Under the pieces are notes generated by a model. The model worked only from the letters and a program-made list of their open reading frames with translations, did not search any database and was not told the DNA's origin. Both the position numbers and the translations under genes were made by a program. 64,000 nt of DNA, taken from Companilactobacillus nuruki (GTDB lineage Bacteria; Bacillota; Bacilli; Lactobacillales; Lactobacillaceae). The stretch lies in contig NZ_NIPR01000013.1 in the NCBI RefSeq assembly GCF_002872255.1, positions 1-64,000 of the forward strand, read 5' to 3'. This document shows, piece by piece, positions 26,451 through 36,510 of this stretch (within the stretch, counting starts at the first letter, position 1; every line of letters begins with the position of its first letter).

Positions 26451-26495
26451 AAAAGAGAGCAATTTTTCTTGTTTAAGAAGTTGCTCTCTTTTTAA
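26451..26495 (+). terminator. Rho-independent terminator
   Basis: AAAAGAGAGCAA and TTGCTCTCTTTT arms. It ends the BspA-like gene. Confidence 0.88.
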
Positions 26496-26590
26496 TTTAA
26501 AAAAATCATCTAATAAATTTCGCATTGGTTCGTTGGCAACTGTAAGTATATGGAGATAGTGAAATTAGATCGGACAAATAAAAGTAACCC

Positions 26591-26621
26591 TTGACTGTAA
26601 CGTGACTGGACAGTTTATAGT
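26591..26621 (+). promoter_or_regulatory. MerR-type promoter of the quinone oxidoreductase gene
   Basis: TTGACT (26591-26596) and TATAGT (26616-26621) are 19 bp apart, the stretched spacing typical of MerR-activated promoters. Inverted half-sites ACTGT and ACAGT lie within the spacer. The MerR gene at 27691 is the likely activator. Confidence 0.7.
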
Positions 26622-26670
26622 AGTTAATTGTTGAGAGATAAGTAATTAAATACAAAGGAGATACATAAAT

Positions 26671-27621
26671 ATGAAAGCAGTAGTTATTAGTCGAGCTGGT
26701 GGTCCAGAGGTTTTGAAGATAGAGGAGAGTCCGATTCCCAAAGCAACGACGGACCAAACAGTTATTCATATCAAGGCATTTGCAGTACATCGTTATGAAG
26801 TTTTAACCCGTGAAGGGGGTTCACCATCGGTTAAATTCCCAAGAGTTATTGGAATTGAAGCTGTCGGTGAAGTATATCAGCCTTCAAAGAATAGTAAACT
26901 TGCTAAAGGGCAAAGAATTCTGGTTGTTAATGGTGGCTTTGACCGTGAGTTTGATGGTAGTGAAGAAGAATATGCCTTAATACCTGATAGTATTATTCAT
27001 CCAGTTGATTTTGAAGGATCTTGGGTAGAGTTTGCTAATTATCCCGAAACATTCTATACAGCATTTGGTGCCTTAAAAACAACTAAATTACAGACAGGAC
27101 AAACATTACTAGTTCGTGGTGGTACCACAGGTGTTGGAATGGCAGCGATGGTTATGGCAAATGCTATGGGGATAAAAGTTACCTCAACTACAAGACGACA
27201 AGAACGTCGACAAATGTTATTAGATATGGGTGCGATAGATGTTGTAGTTGATGAGGATGGAAAGTTACAAACGGATGAAGAATTTGATGGTTTTCTCGAT
27301 ATGGTTGGGGCACCGGTTGTTAGTGATTCGTTAGCACATGTTAAACGTGGTGGATACTATACAACTGTTGGGTTGCTTTCTGGAAAATGGATATGGGAAA
27401 ATTTTGATCCATTTGAAAATATTGGTGGTAAATATATCACAGCTTTTGACGGTGTAGATATCAACGATGAAATAATTAATGAAATGTTTAAATTAATTAA
27501 TGATAATCATTTGACGATCCCTATTTCTAAGGTGTTCAAATTAGATGACATTCAGGCTGCACAAGAATATATCATGAAACGTGATCGTCCCATGGGGCAA
27601 GTTATTGTTACAACTGATTAG
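26671..27621 (+). CDS. Zinc-free medium-chain quinone oxidoreductase
   Basis: A 316-residue MDR-family NADPH-dependent enzyme. The N-terminal GroES-like domain (MKAVVISRAGGPEVLKIEE) is followed by the nucleotide site RGGTTGVGMAAMVMANAMG (about 150-168). There are no structural or catalytic zinc ligands of the alcohol dehydrogenase type. It likely reduces quinones or reactive carbonyls. AAAGGAG precedes ATG 26671. The MerR-type promoter and the adjacent MerR gene suggest induction by electrophiles. Confidence 0.87.
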   Translation: MKAVVISRAGGPEVLKIEESPIPKATTDQTVIHIKAFAVHRYEVLTREGGSPSVKFPRVIGIEAVGEVYQPSKNSKLAKGQRILVVNGGFDREFDGSEEEYALIPDSIIHPVDFEGSWVEFANYPETFYTAFGALKTTKLQTGQTLLVRGGTTGVGMAAMVMANAMGIKVTSTTRRQERRQMLLDMGAIDVVVDEDGKLQTDEEFDGFLDMVGAPVVSDSLAHVKRGGYYTTVGLLSGKWIWENFDPFENIGGKYITAFDGVDINDEIINEMFKLINDNHLTIPISKVFKLDDIQAAQEYIMKRDRPMGQVIVTTD

Positions 27622-27628
27622 ATAAAAA

Positions 27629-27656
27629 GGTGTGTCAAATCTTGGCACACTTTTTT
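27629..27656 (+). terminator. Rho-independent terminator
   Basis: GTGTGTCAA and TTGGCACAC arms around a 3-nt loop, then six T. Confidence 0.88.
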
Positions 27657-27690
27657 GGTATCATATACCTATTTATAATGAGGTTTAATT

Positions 27691-28503
27691 ATGTTAAAAA
27701 TTAGTGAAATGGCAAAATTGGCCAATACAACGAGACGAACTTTGATCTTTTATGATGAACAAGACGTGTTTCATCCCATAGAACGTAGCTCTTCGGGTTA
27801 TCGGTATTATAAATATGAGCAGTTGTACGAATTGCTATTTATATTATCTATGAAGGATATGGGATTATCATTAAATCAAATTAAAGAAATTCAAAATGAT
27901 TCTAGTTCAAAAATAATCGATGAATTGATTAATATTCAAGAAGCAGTTGATTCCAAAATCACTGAATTATCGAAAGTAGAATCGATTGTATCCAGAAAAA
28001 TATTGGAAGAAACAAGAATTTCGGAATTAGTAATAGAAAATTATCAACCGGTAATTGTAAAACGTCCAAGATTAACATTTTGGTGTTCAAGAGAGGCTGT
28101 GTCTTGTACTGAAGAAGAAATAGCTGAATTGTTTTCAGAGTTTTATCAACAATTGGATAAATTAGCTTTGATGGATGGAAATCAATCAGGCTTTTTAGCT
28201 GATGTACCTAATATGGATTCGAAGGAGTATCCAGAAGCAGCTTTTAGAGTTATTAAAGAAACGGCAACTAATAATAGTGGGAAAGCTATGCCTAAAATCG
28301 AGAAGATTGCCGGAGAATACGTTGCTGTGAAAGTTGAAAATAGTACGATGGGCGTTTGTAGGGGATTGGATTTGTTAAAAGTATTTTGTGGTAATCATAA
28401 ATTAAATGTCACTGATGATATGTGGCAAATAAATGAGAAGGATGATTTAACAAATAAGGGCGGTTCGGATTATCTGTGGCTGGAATATCTGATCAAAAAA
28501 TAA
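27691..28503 (+). CDS. MerR-family regulator with GyrI-like effector domain
   Basis: 270 residues. The MerR winged helix is at 1-70 (ISEMAKLANTTRRTLIFYDEQ... SSGYRYYKYEQL), followed by a coiled-coil dimer helix (about 75-120) and a C-terminal GyrI/BmrR-like ligand domain ending in DYLWLEYLIKK. Such proteins activate 19-bp-spacer promoters upon drug or electrophile binding. The gene lies 69 bp after the oxidoreductase and probably activates its promoter. Confidence 0.85.
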   Translation: MLKISEMAKLANTTRRTLIFYDEQDVFHPIERSSSGYRYYKYEQLYELLFILSMKDMGLSLNQIKEIQNDSSSKIIDELINIQEAVDSKITELSKVESIVSRKILEETRISELVIENYQPVIVKRPRLTFWCSREAVSCTEEEIAELFSEFYQQLDKLALMDGNQSGFLADVPNMDSKEYPEAAFRVIKETATNNSGKAMPKIEKIAGEYVAVKVENSTMGVCRGLDLLKVFCGNHKLNVTDDMWQINEKDDLTNKGGSDYLWLEYLIKK

Positions 28504-28579
28504 ATGATATAATAATTTTATCTTGGGGATTTGCAGGCGATACCCAAACCAATATTGCCGTTGATATGAAAGGAAAACT

Positions 28580-29248
28580 ATGCGAATAAATGTTTTACAA
28601 CATACGCCGAATGAAGGTCCAGGAATGATCCAAGATTGGTCAACTAAGCATGGTCATAAAATGTTTATTTATCATCCATATCAATTTGGTTATTTGCCAA
28701 CGGCTAGTGAGACCGATATGTTAATTATTTTGGGAGGTCCAATGAGTCCTAATGATGACTTACTTTGGATCAAACAAGAACGAGAATTAATCAAGAAATT
28801 AATTTCTCAGGATAAACCAATTTGGGGGGTCTGTTACGGGGCTCAACAAATTGTTAAAACATTAGGTTATAAGGTTACCAAGGCGCCAGCTAAAGAAGTG
28901 GGATTTGCACCAGTTTATCGACGGGATGCAAAATTTCTTAATATACCAGAAGAATTAAATGTCTTGCATTGGCATGAAGAAATGTTTGAGATACCAAGCG
29001 GTGCACAACTGTTATTTTCAAGCGATAAAGTTGAAAATCAAGGATTCATAATGAACCATCGAATCGTTGGATTGCAATTTCATTTGGAACCTAAAGCTGA
29101 TAATGTTCGAGAAATGGTTGTTAATGATTTTCCATATCTCGAAGGATCAAGCCTTCATCAAACTAAAACTGAGATTCTACAAACTAAGATAGCTGATAAC
29201 AATAAGCAAACGTTGTATAAGTTATTGGATTACATTTCAAAAAGATAG
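28580..29248 (+). CDS. Class I glutamine amidotransferase-like protein
   Basis: 222 residues with the catalytic triad of GATase1: Cys85 in GVCYGAQ, His168 and Glu170 in LQFHLEP. The oxyanion-loop ILGGPMSPNDD lies upstream. It resembles standalone GMP-synthase-like amidotransferases of unknown acceptor. It begins MRINVLQHTPNEGPGMI, behind AAAGGA. No partner subunit is adjacent. Confidence 0.85.
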   Translation: MRINVLQHTPNEGPGMIQDWSTKHGHKMFIYHPYQFGYLPTASETDMLIILGGPMSPNDDLLWIKQERELIKKLISQDKPIWGVCYGAQQIVKTLGYKVTKAPAKEVGFAPVYRRDAKFLNIPEELNVLHWHEEMFEIPSGAQLLFSSDKVENQGFIMNHRIVGLQFHLEPKADNVREMVVNDFPYLEGSSLHQTKTEILQTKIADNNKQTLYKLLDYISKR

Positions 29249-29250
29249 GA

Positions 29251-29287
29251 AGAAGCCTAGTGGTCGAATTTTGATTACTGGCTTTTT
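29251..29287 (+). terminator. Rho-independent terminator
   Basis: AGCCTAGTGGTC and GATTACTGGCT arms around a 7-nt loop, then six T. Its upper stem is related to the CTAGTAATC...GATTACTAG terminators at 88, 34827 and 59170. Confidence 0.8.
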
Positions 29288-29356
29288 TCATATTTGGACT
29301 ATATTATTTTTGAAATTCTTGGAAAACACTTTCAAGTGAAAAATAAGTTTTTTTGC

Positions 29357-29387
29357 TTGTCCTGGAGTTGACTCCAGGTTATAAACT
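29357..29387 (+). promoter_or_regulatory. MerR-type promoter with 18-bp palindrome
   Basis: CCTGGAGT-TG-ACTCCAGG (29361-29378) is a perfect palindrome. It overlaps TTGTCC (29357-29362), with a TAAACT -10 19 bp downstream (29382-29387); TATAAA at 17 bp is the alternative. This is typical of operators for MerR proteins located with the SDR they control. Confidence 0.75.
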
Positions 29388-29423
29388 AATATTACTTATT
29401 TAAATGAAGGAGAATTTTAAAAT

Positions 29424-30254
29424 ATGAATAAAACATGGTTAATTACTGGAACATCAAGTGGTTTTGGAAAAGAGTTGGCTAAGATAGTTGCCAAACAGAG
29501 TGATACTAATTTGATTGCGACGGCTAGAAAAATTCAAGATTTAGACTATTTAAATGAATTTGATAGTAGTAGGATTGAAAAATCAATTGTTGATGTAACT
29601 GATTTCGAAGGAATTCAAAAAGTTGCTAAAAAAGCCAAGAAACGTTTTGGAACAGTTGATATTTTGGTTAATAATGCTGGTTTAGGATATTTTTCAACCA
29701 TTGAAGAAAGTGATATGAAACAAGTACGTTATATGTTTGATGTCAATGTCTTCGGTTTGGCCAATATGACTAATGCTGTATTACCAATGATGCGAGCACA
29801 GAAGTCAGGGATAATTGTTAATTTATCATCTGCTTTAGGGCTGGTAACTGTTCCAACAATGGGATTTTATAGTGCAACTAAATTTGCGGTTGAAGGTTAT
29901 GCGGATACTTTGCGCCAAGAGGTCGCAGATTTAGGAATTCAAGTTATGAACGTTGAACCAAGTGGAGCTAGAACAGATTGGTCTGGTCGTTCTTCTAATA
30001 AAGTAGTACCTCAAATTTCTGATTATCAAAAATTCAGCGATTCAGTAGAAAATGTATCCGATTCAGTGACGGCAGCACCTGGAGATCCTAAGAAAATTGC
30101 TCAAGTGATTTTTGATCAGGTAACTAAAGAAGAAATTATTCCAGAGCATTTGCCATTGGGAGATTTTGCTTATAATGGTGGTTTAGGTAGTCTAGAAAAG
30201 ATTGTCAAGGAAATTAAGAGTAGAAAAAATGTTTCACTTTCGACAGATGATTAA
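29424..30254 (+). CDS. Short-chain dehydrogenase/reductase
   Basis: 276 residues, classical SDR: TGTSSGFGKE (about 8-17) for NAD(P), NNAG near 85-90, NLSS, and catalytic Tyr149/Lys153 in FYSATK. GAAGGAG precedes ATG 29424. It forms an operon with the MerR gene 12 bases downstream, under a MerR-type promoter. It likely reduces a toxic aldehyde or ketone; the substrate is not known. Confidence 0.87.
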   Translation: MNKTWLITGTSSGFGKELAKIVAKQSDTNLIATARKIQDLDYLNEFDSSRIEKSIVDVTDFEGIQKVAKKAKKRFGTVDILVNNAGLGYFSTIEESDMKQVRYMFDVNVFGLANMTNAVLPMMRAQKSGIIVNLSSALGLVTVPTMGFYSATKFAVEGYADTLRQEVADLGIQVMNVEPSGARTDWSGRSSNKVVPQISDYQKFSDSVENVSDSVTAAPGDPKKIAQVIFDQVTKEEIIPEHLPLGDFAYNGGLGSLEKIVKEIKSRKNVSLSTDD

Positions 30255-30266
30255 TTGGAGAAAATT

Positions 30267-30770
30267 ATGAGTTATAGTATTGGACAAGTTTCAAAGGAAT
30301 TGGGTATTACGATTGATACGATTCGTTATTATGATAAAGCGGGATTGTTGCCGTTTGTTAATCGTAATGAAGCTGGTCGCAGAGAATTTACTGATAACGA
30401 CGTTCATTTAATGCGAACAATAATTTGTTTAAAGAATGCAGGCGTATCGGTGGCCGACATATCTATCTTTATTCAGATGCGTCTTAAAGGTGATGGTACT
30501 TTGGAACAGAGGTATAACCTATTAAAGAATCATGAAAAGAATTTGCAACAACAGATCACTGATTTAAAGGATACAATGAGTTATTTAAAGTATAAAGAAT
30601 GGTATTACAAAACAGCTGTGGAGGCAGGAACTGAAGAAATACACTTTGTTCCTTGTACCAATGGTTGTTTGCCAGAACTTGAAGAACAATATTGTGACTA
30701 TCTAAAAAAGCAGGGTGACTTAATAGAGTTAGATAATTTTGTGAATGTTAGAGATTATCGTAATAGATGA
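30267..30770 (+). CDS. MerR-family regulator of the SDR gene
   Basis: 167 residues from ATG 30267; TTGGAG just ahead is its ribosome site, which rules out the TTG at 30255. It has an N-terminal MerR HTH (SIGQVSKELGITIDTIRYYDKAGLLP), a long dimerisation helix and a short Cys-containing tail (PCTNGC, QYCDY) that could sense thiol-reactive compounds. It probably binds CCTGGAGT-TG-ACTCCAGG at 29361-29378. A palindrome overlaps its stop codon. Confidence 0.85.
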   Translation: MSYSIGQVSKELGITIDTIRYYDKAGLLPFVNRNEAGRREFTDNDVHLMRTIICLKNAGVSVADISIFIQMRLKGDGTLEQRYNLLKNHEKNLQQQITDLKDTMSYLKYKEWYYKTAVEAGTEEIHFVPCTNGCLPELEEQYCDYLKKQGDLIELDNFVNVRDYRNR

Positions 30771-30782
30771 CATAATATGTCA
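30768..30782. promoter_or_regulatory. Palindrome TGACATAATATGTCA
   Basis: A perfect 7+1+7 palindrome overlapping the stop codon of the MerR gene, about 185 bp before the first WYL gene. It belongs with 22608, 30859 and 31921. Confidence 0.45.
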
Positions 30783-30789
30783 GTGAAAT

Positions 30790-30831
30790 AAAAGAGTAGT
30801 GTTGAAAGATTTTCAACATTGCTCTTTTTTT
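30790..30831 (+). terminator. Rho-independent terminator
   Basis: AAAGAGTAGTGTTGAAA and TTTCAACATTGCTCTTT arms around a 3-nt loop, then T. It ends the SDR-merR operon. Confidence 0.88.
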
Positions 30832-30858
30832 GAAGAAATTTTGTCGATATCCCGTAGA

Positions 30859-30873
30859 AGACATATTGTGTCA
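30859..30873. promoter_or_regulatory. Palindrome AGACATATTGTGTCA
   Basis: A second copy of the TGACAYAWTRTGTCA-like motif, about 80-95 bp before the first WYL gene. Candidate autoregulatory site. Confidence 0.45.
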
Positions 30874-30966
30874 GGCCTTGATGATAATCTAAAAATTGTT
30901 AAAAGGATTTAATCATTAAAAGTTTAAAAAATCCTGATTATCATTGAAGTGGGGATGAATCAACTA

Positions 30967-31911
30967 ATGAATAATAGTGAACGTATTGTTGATATACTTA
31001 TGGGTCTTTTACGAGGTGGAACGATCGATTTAGATAGTTATAAATCGCTTTATGGTAGAGATTATAGAACTTATCGTCGCGATATGAAGGCTATAGAAAA
31101 TAATGCAGATTTTTTGGCTGAATATTCTATGAAATATAATTCAGCATCAAAAAAGAATTTCGTTACTAAAAATGGTTTGATAAATTCAGAAAAAATTTTG
31201 ATTGTTTTGGAAGTATTGATGGCCAGTCGAGCTATCAGTAAGGACGAATTAGAAGAATTAATTAATCAACTACTTGATTTGGTTAGTACTAGTGACCGTT
31301 CTAAGGTAAAAAAATTAATTACACCTACTATTGAAAATTATCGACCAGCATTAGATCAACCTATTTTTCCAATGGTAAAAGACTTCGCTGATTGGGTTGT
31401 TAGTAAACGAGAAATTACATTTAAATATGCAGATTTTTCTAAGAGAATGATAGGAGTACCATTGAGTATTTATTTTGATAGCTGTCATTTTTACGTAATG
31501 ATTTATTTGGTCGATGAGGATAAGACGACCCTCTATTATTTAGATCAGATCAAAGAGGCTAAAGCAAAAAGAAAAGTTGTCAATGTTCCAGCTAATAAGA
31601 GGATTGATGTTGGTAAAAATATTAACGGAAATACTGCCTTAAATAAGGGAAATCATATTCATTACAAATTTGACTACCAAAGCAATAAGCAAACGGCATT
31701 GAATAATGTCCCAAATTCTTACGTGTCTGAAGATGATGATCCCAATAATTCGAATGAGACGATTGTTGAAGGAGATTTGTTTTCTGAAGGGGCATTACTT
31801 TGGGTCTTGAGTCAGGGATCTCATGTTAAAGTGTTAGAACCACAATCTTTGATTGATAAATTACGTAAAGAATTAAAAAAGAATCTCGAATTTTATCCTG
31901 ATGAAAAATAA
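30967..31911 (+). CDS. WYL-domain transcriptional regulator (1)
   Basis: 314 residues from ATG 30967; ATG 30955 and GTG 30949 are in-frame alternatives, but they overlap the GTGGGG ribosome site. An N-terminal winged HTH (about 1-55, RIVDILMGLLRG...YRTYRRDMKAI) is followed by a WYL effector domain in the middle (FKYADFS...GVPLSIYFDSCHFYVMIYL) and a WCX-like C-terminal extension (ALLWVLSQGSHVKVLEPQSLIDKL). WYL regulators respond to nucleic-acid or nucleotide ligands and often control defence or DNA-damage genes. A close paralogue follows at 31986. Confidence 0.85.
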   Translation: MNNSERIVDILMGLLRGGTIDLDSYKSLYGRDYRTYRRDMKAIENNADFLAEYSMKYNSASKKNFVTKNGLINSEKILIVLEVLMASRAISKDELEELINQLLDLVSTSDRSKVKKLITPTIENYRPALDQPIFPMVKDFADWVVSKREITFKYADFSKRMIGVPLSIYFDSCHFYVMIYLVDEDKTTLYYLDQIKEAKAKRKVVNVPANKRIDVGKNINGNTALNKGNHIHYKFDYQSNKQTALNNVPNSYVSEDDDPNNSNETIVEGDLFSEGALLWVLSQGSHVKVLEPQSLIDKLRKELKKNLEFYPDEK

Positions 31912-31920
31912 ATAAATAAA

Positions 31921-31935
31921 TGACACATTATGACA
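31921..31935. promoter_or_regulatory. TGACACATTATGACA motif before the second WYL gene
   Basis: Related to the TGACATAATATGTCA palindromes, with one half-site degenerate. It lies about 50 bp before ATG 31986. Confidence 0.4.
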
Positions 31936-31985
31936 TATTTGAATGTTAATCTTTATTTGATGAAATAATAAAGAGGGATCAAATA

Positions 31986-32963
31986 ATGGTTGAAGAAAGA
32001 ACAATAAAAAGTCGTGAACGTGTTGTTGAATTAATTTTTAGGCTGTTGAGCGGTGAAGAAATCGATTTAAAAGAAACTGAGGATAGATATAGTATTGGTC
32101 CTAAAGCCGTTTATAATGATTTTTCAGTTATTAAAGAAAAAATTAGCAAATTTACACCTAATTACTATCTTGATGGTAATCGAAAATATATTTTAAAAAA
32201 TAAGGGACAATTGGATTTTGGAGATGCCATAGCCATTTTACAAATTATAATTGGAAGTAAAACTTTTAATAGGGTAGAACTAGAAAAAATTATTAATAAA
32301 CTTGTTCAGTTAGTTCCTACGGATAAAAGCTCGGTTTTGAAAAGAATGATTTCCATTACTACATCAAAGGAGAACTATATTCCTAATGAAACTGACAATA
32401 TTTTACCTAGAATCGAAAAATTTTCAGATTATATTAATGAAAAAAGAGAAATAAAATTTAGTTATAATGGTAGTTATGAAGGGGCAAATCATACTAAGAG
32501 CCGTTTAGGAGTACCAATTAGCATGTACTTCTCACGTCATCATTTTTATTTGTTGATGTATTTGCCGCAAAAGGATGTTACAGCTACATATCGAATTGAT
32601 CGATTCAATGAGGACATAGAGGTAGTAGGTAAAGCAGTTAATGTTCCTTATATTAGGAGGCCAGATGAAGGAAGGATGATTAATAATACTTTTCTTTTAA
32701 ATGGTGGCGGCGTGATCGATTATAAATTTCGCTATGGAGCTAATAAAGAGGTGGCACTAAATAATGTTCCTAATTCACATATCTCATCTGATGATGATGC
32801 AAATAACTCTGATGTAACAATTGTAGAAGGAAGATTGTATTCTCAAGGAGCAGTTTTATGGGTTTTGAGCCAAGGGACACAAGTTGAGGTTTTGCGTCCA
32901 CAATCATTAATCGATGCGGTGAAGCAAAAGTTACATGATACTTTAAGTATGTATGAGGAATGA
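31986..32963 (+). CDS. WYL-domain transcriptional regulator (2)
   Basis: 325 residues, paralogous over its length to the preceding gene: HTH at 1-60 (RERVVELIFRLLSGEE...PKAVYNDFSVI), WYL core (IKFSYNGS...GVPISMYFSRHHFYLLMYLP) and C-terminal WCX-like domain (VLWVLSQGTQVEVLRPQSLIDAV). GAGGGATC precedes ATG 31986. The tandem pair could act as a hetero- or homodimeric regulator. Its targets are unknown, but TGACA-type palindromes recur at both WYL promoters and at the SLAP gene. Confidence 0.85.
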   Translation: MVEERTIKSRERVVELIFRLLSGEEIDLKETEDRYSIGPKAVYNDFSVIKEKISKFTPNYYLDGNRKYILKNKGQLDFGDAIAILQIIIGSKTFNRVELEKIINKLVQLVPTDKSSVLKRMISITTSKENYIPNETDNILPRIEKFSDYINEKREIKFSYNGSYEGANHTKSRLGVPISMYFSRHHFYLLMYLPQKDVTATYRIDRFNEDIEVVGKAVNVPYIRRPDEGRMINNTFLLNGGGVIDYKFRYGANKEVALNNVPNSHISSDDDANNSDVTIVEGRLYSQGAVLWVLSQGTQVEVLRPQSLIDAVKQKLHDTLSMYEE

Positions 32964-32998
32964 AGAACTTCGGAACAAAATATAAGTTATTCTACACA

Positions 32999-33052
32999 AA
33001 AAGGGCTAGTCAATTAACTATTATAAATAGTCATTTGATTAGCTCTTTTTGT
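32999..33052. terminator. Bidirectional-type terminator
   Basis: AAGGGCTAGTCAATTAACTATT and AATAGTCATTTGATTAGCTCTT arms. It separates the convergent WYL gene and the minus-strand small gene, with T runs on both strands. Confidence 0.85.
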
Positions 33053-33063
33053 AAGAAAATAAT

Positions 33064-33303
33064 TTAAATTTTTTTCTTCAAATGATATTGAACAACACTC
33101 TTGTCAGAATCTTTCACATCTGATTTTTCGTCTTTAGCAAAGTAAACCGCAAAGCTCTTATTATCGGTCATATCTTCAGCGATAATTAGGGATGATTCAT
33201 AAGGATCTTTTGCTTTGTAAATTTGTGCTCCGCGGACAGCCTCACCATAATCTCTTGAATTGGCAATTGCATCACCGGGATTAAAAAATACCATTTCATC
33301 CAT
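33064..33303 (-). CDS. Conserved-looking hypothetical protein
   Basis: 79 residues from ATG 33303, which has AAAGGA ten bases ahead (a longer frame to 33342 lacks a site). Soluble, beginning MDEMVFFNPGDAIANSRDYG, with a mixed charged C terminus. No motif or family was recognised. It is monocistronic between a terminator and the yueI-prs promoter. Confidence 0.6.
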   Translation of the reverse strand: MDEMVFFNPGDAIANSRDYGEAVRGAQIYKAKDPYESSLIIAEDMTDNKSFAVYFAKDEKSDVKDSDKSVVQYHLKKKI

Positions 33304-33376
33304 AAGTAACACATCCTTTCTTAACTTACTCATATTATACAATTATATATGACCATAAAGGAAAGAATAACCTTAC

Positions 33377-33404
33377 TTGTCTATATTTTGAGATAAGATA
33401 TACT
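33377..33404 (+). promoter_or_regulatory. Promoter of yueI-prs
   Basis: TTGTCT (33377-33382), 16 bp spacer, TATACT (33399-33404). Confidence 0.6.
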
Positions 33405-33424
33405 ATGACGTATGGAGGGCGAAT

Positions 33425-33805
33425 ATGACTAACGTTGAAGATTACATTAAAGATAATATTTTTGGCAAGCCACAGTTGAAACCTGATGAGAAAAATAAAT
33501 TCCTCGGCAATTTTGCTGAAAGGGTGGCAATTGCTTTAACTGTTGCCCAAATAAAGAATCCAGATAATCAGAATACGGTTGAAAGCGTTATGAAAAAGTA
33601 CCCAGATTATCATCTTTACTTAAATGGTAAAATAGATTCATATTTACTAGATAATTACCTACGTTTGAGTGTAAAATTAAAGTATAAGTTTACAATAGTT
33701 TCACAATCGGGTGTGCGTAACCGTGATCGTAAGTTAACAGATAATGACATGGGATTGGTTATCGCTAACGAAGGGAAACCTGTTGATAGACCAGTGCTTA
33801 TATAA
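33425..33805 (+). CDS. YueI-family protein (DUF1694)
   Basis: 126 residues, soluble. The order of features (GKPQLKPDEKNKFLGNFAERVAIAL... KYPDYHLYLNGKID...RLSVKLKYKFTIV...) matches what I recall of Bacillus YueI, of unknown function. GGAGGGCGAAT precedes ATG 33425. It lies 16 bp before prs and is probably cotranscribed. Confidence 0.7.
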   Translation: MTNVEDYIKDNIFGKPQLKPDEKNKFLGNFAERVAIALTVAQIKNPDNQNTVESVMKKYPDYHLYLNGKIDSYLLDNYLRLSVKLKYKFTIVSQSGVRNRDRKLTDNDMGLVIANEGKPVDRPVLI

Positions 33806-33821
33806 TTTTTGGAGGACAAAT

Positions 33822-34802
33822 ATGTCTAATAGTACATTAGATAAAGTTGCTTTACTTTCTTTAAATGGTAACAAACCATTAGCTAAGAGAATTTCTGACT
33901 ATATGGGAATTCCATTATTGGATGCTTCAGTTTCACATTTTAGTGATGGTGAAATCAACATTCAAATTAATGAAAGTATTCGTGGAAAAGACGTTTATAT
34001 CATTCATTCAGTTTCTGATCCTGTTAATGATAATTTCATGGAATTGATGATTGCTGTAGATGCATTAAGACGTGCAAGTGCTTCTAGAATCACTTGTGTC
34101 TTGCCATACTTTGCTTATACTCGTTCAGATAGAAAATCTCGTTCAAGAGAACCAATTTCAGCCAAGTTGTTTGCTAACTTATTGGAATTGGGTTCAGTTG
34201 ACCGTGTAATTGCAATGGATATGCATGCCGATCAAATTCAAGGATTCTTTGATATCCCAGTTGATCATTTACGTGCTATGCCGATCTTTGCTAGTTATTT
34301 TGAAAAGAGAATTAAAAATCCGGATGACTTTGTCTTTGTAGCCCCAGATCACAACTCAACAAAACGTGCTCGTGCACTAGCTGAGGTATTTGGTTCACAG
34401 ATTGCTATTGTTGACCAAAGATCAACTGAAGATGATGAAGTGGTGCCTGACATTATTGGTGATGTTAATGGTAAACAATGTGTTATTGTAGATGATTTAA
34501 TTGATACAGGTACAAGAATGATCAATAGTGCTCAGGCAGTTAAAGTTGCTGGTGCTAAGACCATTTCAGCCGTTGCTACACATCCTATTTTTTCTAAAGA
34601 TGCAGCTAAGAGATTGGAAGCTTCAGATCTTATGCAGGTTCTTGTTTCTGATTCAATTGTTGTACCAGATGAATGTCAATTTGATAAATTAAAAGTCCTA
34701 TCAGTAACTGAACTTGTTGGTGATGCTATTCGCATGACAGAATCAAATGAGTCAATTGATTCATTATTTGAGGTTCGTGATAGCTATACTGAAATTAAAT
34801 AG
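33822..34802 (+). CDS. prs: Ribose-phosphate pyrophosphokinase
   Basis: 326 residues from ATG 33822 (TTGGAGGAC ahead). It makes PRPP from ribose-5-phosphate and ATP for nucleotide, His and Trp synthesis. Motifs: FSDGEINIQI, the flexible-loop segment YFAYTRSDRKSRSREPISAK, MDMHADQIQGFF, and the PRPP loop VDDLIDTGTR at about 223-232. The upstream frame from 33744 is rejected, as it overlaps yueI without an RBS. Lactobacilli often carry two prs genes, and this could be either paralogue. Confidence 0.93.
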   Translation: MSNSTLDKVALLSLNGNKPLAKRISDYMGIPLLDASVSHFSDGEINIQINESIRGKDVYIIHSVSDPVNDNFMELMIAVDALRRASASRITCVLPYFAYTRSDRKSRSREPISAKLFANLLELGSVDRVIAMDMHADQIQGFFDIPVDHLRAMPIFASYFEKRIKNPDDFVFVAPDHNSTKRARALAEVFGSQIAIVDQRSTEDDEVVPDIIGDVNGKQCVIVDDLIDTGTRMINSAQAVKVAGAKTISAVATHPIFSKDAAKRLEASDLMQVLVSDSIVVPDECQFDKLKVLSVTELVGDAIRMTESNESIDSLFEVRDSYTEIK

Positions 34803-34826
34803 AATGATGCTTAACTTACAAGCGTC

Positions 34827-34880
34827 AAAATAAAGGTTCTCTAGTAATCATATTTTGATTACTGGAGAACCTTTTATTTT
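34827..34880. terminator. Terminator with recurring CTAGTAATC stem
   Basis: AAAGGTTCTCTAGTAATC and GATTACTGGAGAACCTTT arms, then TATTTT. It ends yueI-prs. Confidence 0.88.
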
Positions 34881-34952
34881 AAGCAGAACAGGTTGCACTT
34901 TTTTTCAAAAATAAATTAAAATCAAAAAAGAAAGTTGAATCAATTAGGTTTG

Positions 34953-36447
<1,495 letters not shown>

Positions 36448-36460
36448 TAGGCATTAATAA

Positions 36461-36503
36461 AAAGGATATGGCAGCCATGTAAATGGTCGCCGTATCCTTT
36501 TTT
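36461..36503. terminator. Rho-independent terminator
   Basis: AAAGGATATGGC and GCCGTATCCTTT arms, then T. It lies between the convergent GH1 and XRE genes and may serve both. Confidence 0.88.
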
Positions 36504-36510
36504 ACAAATT

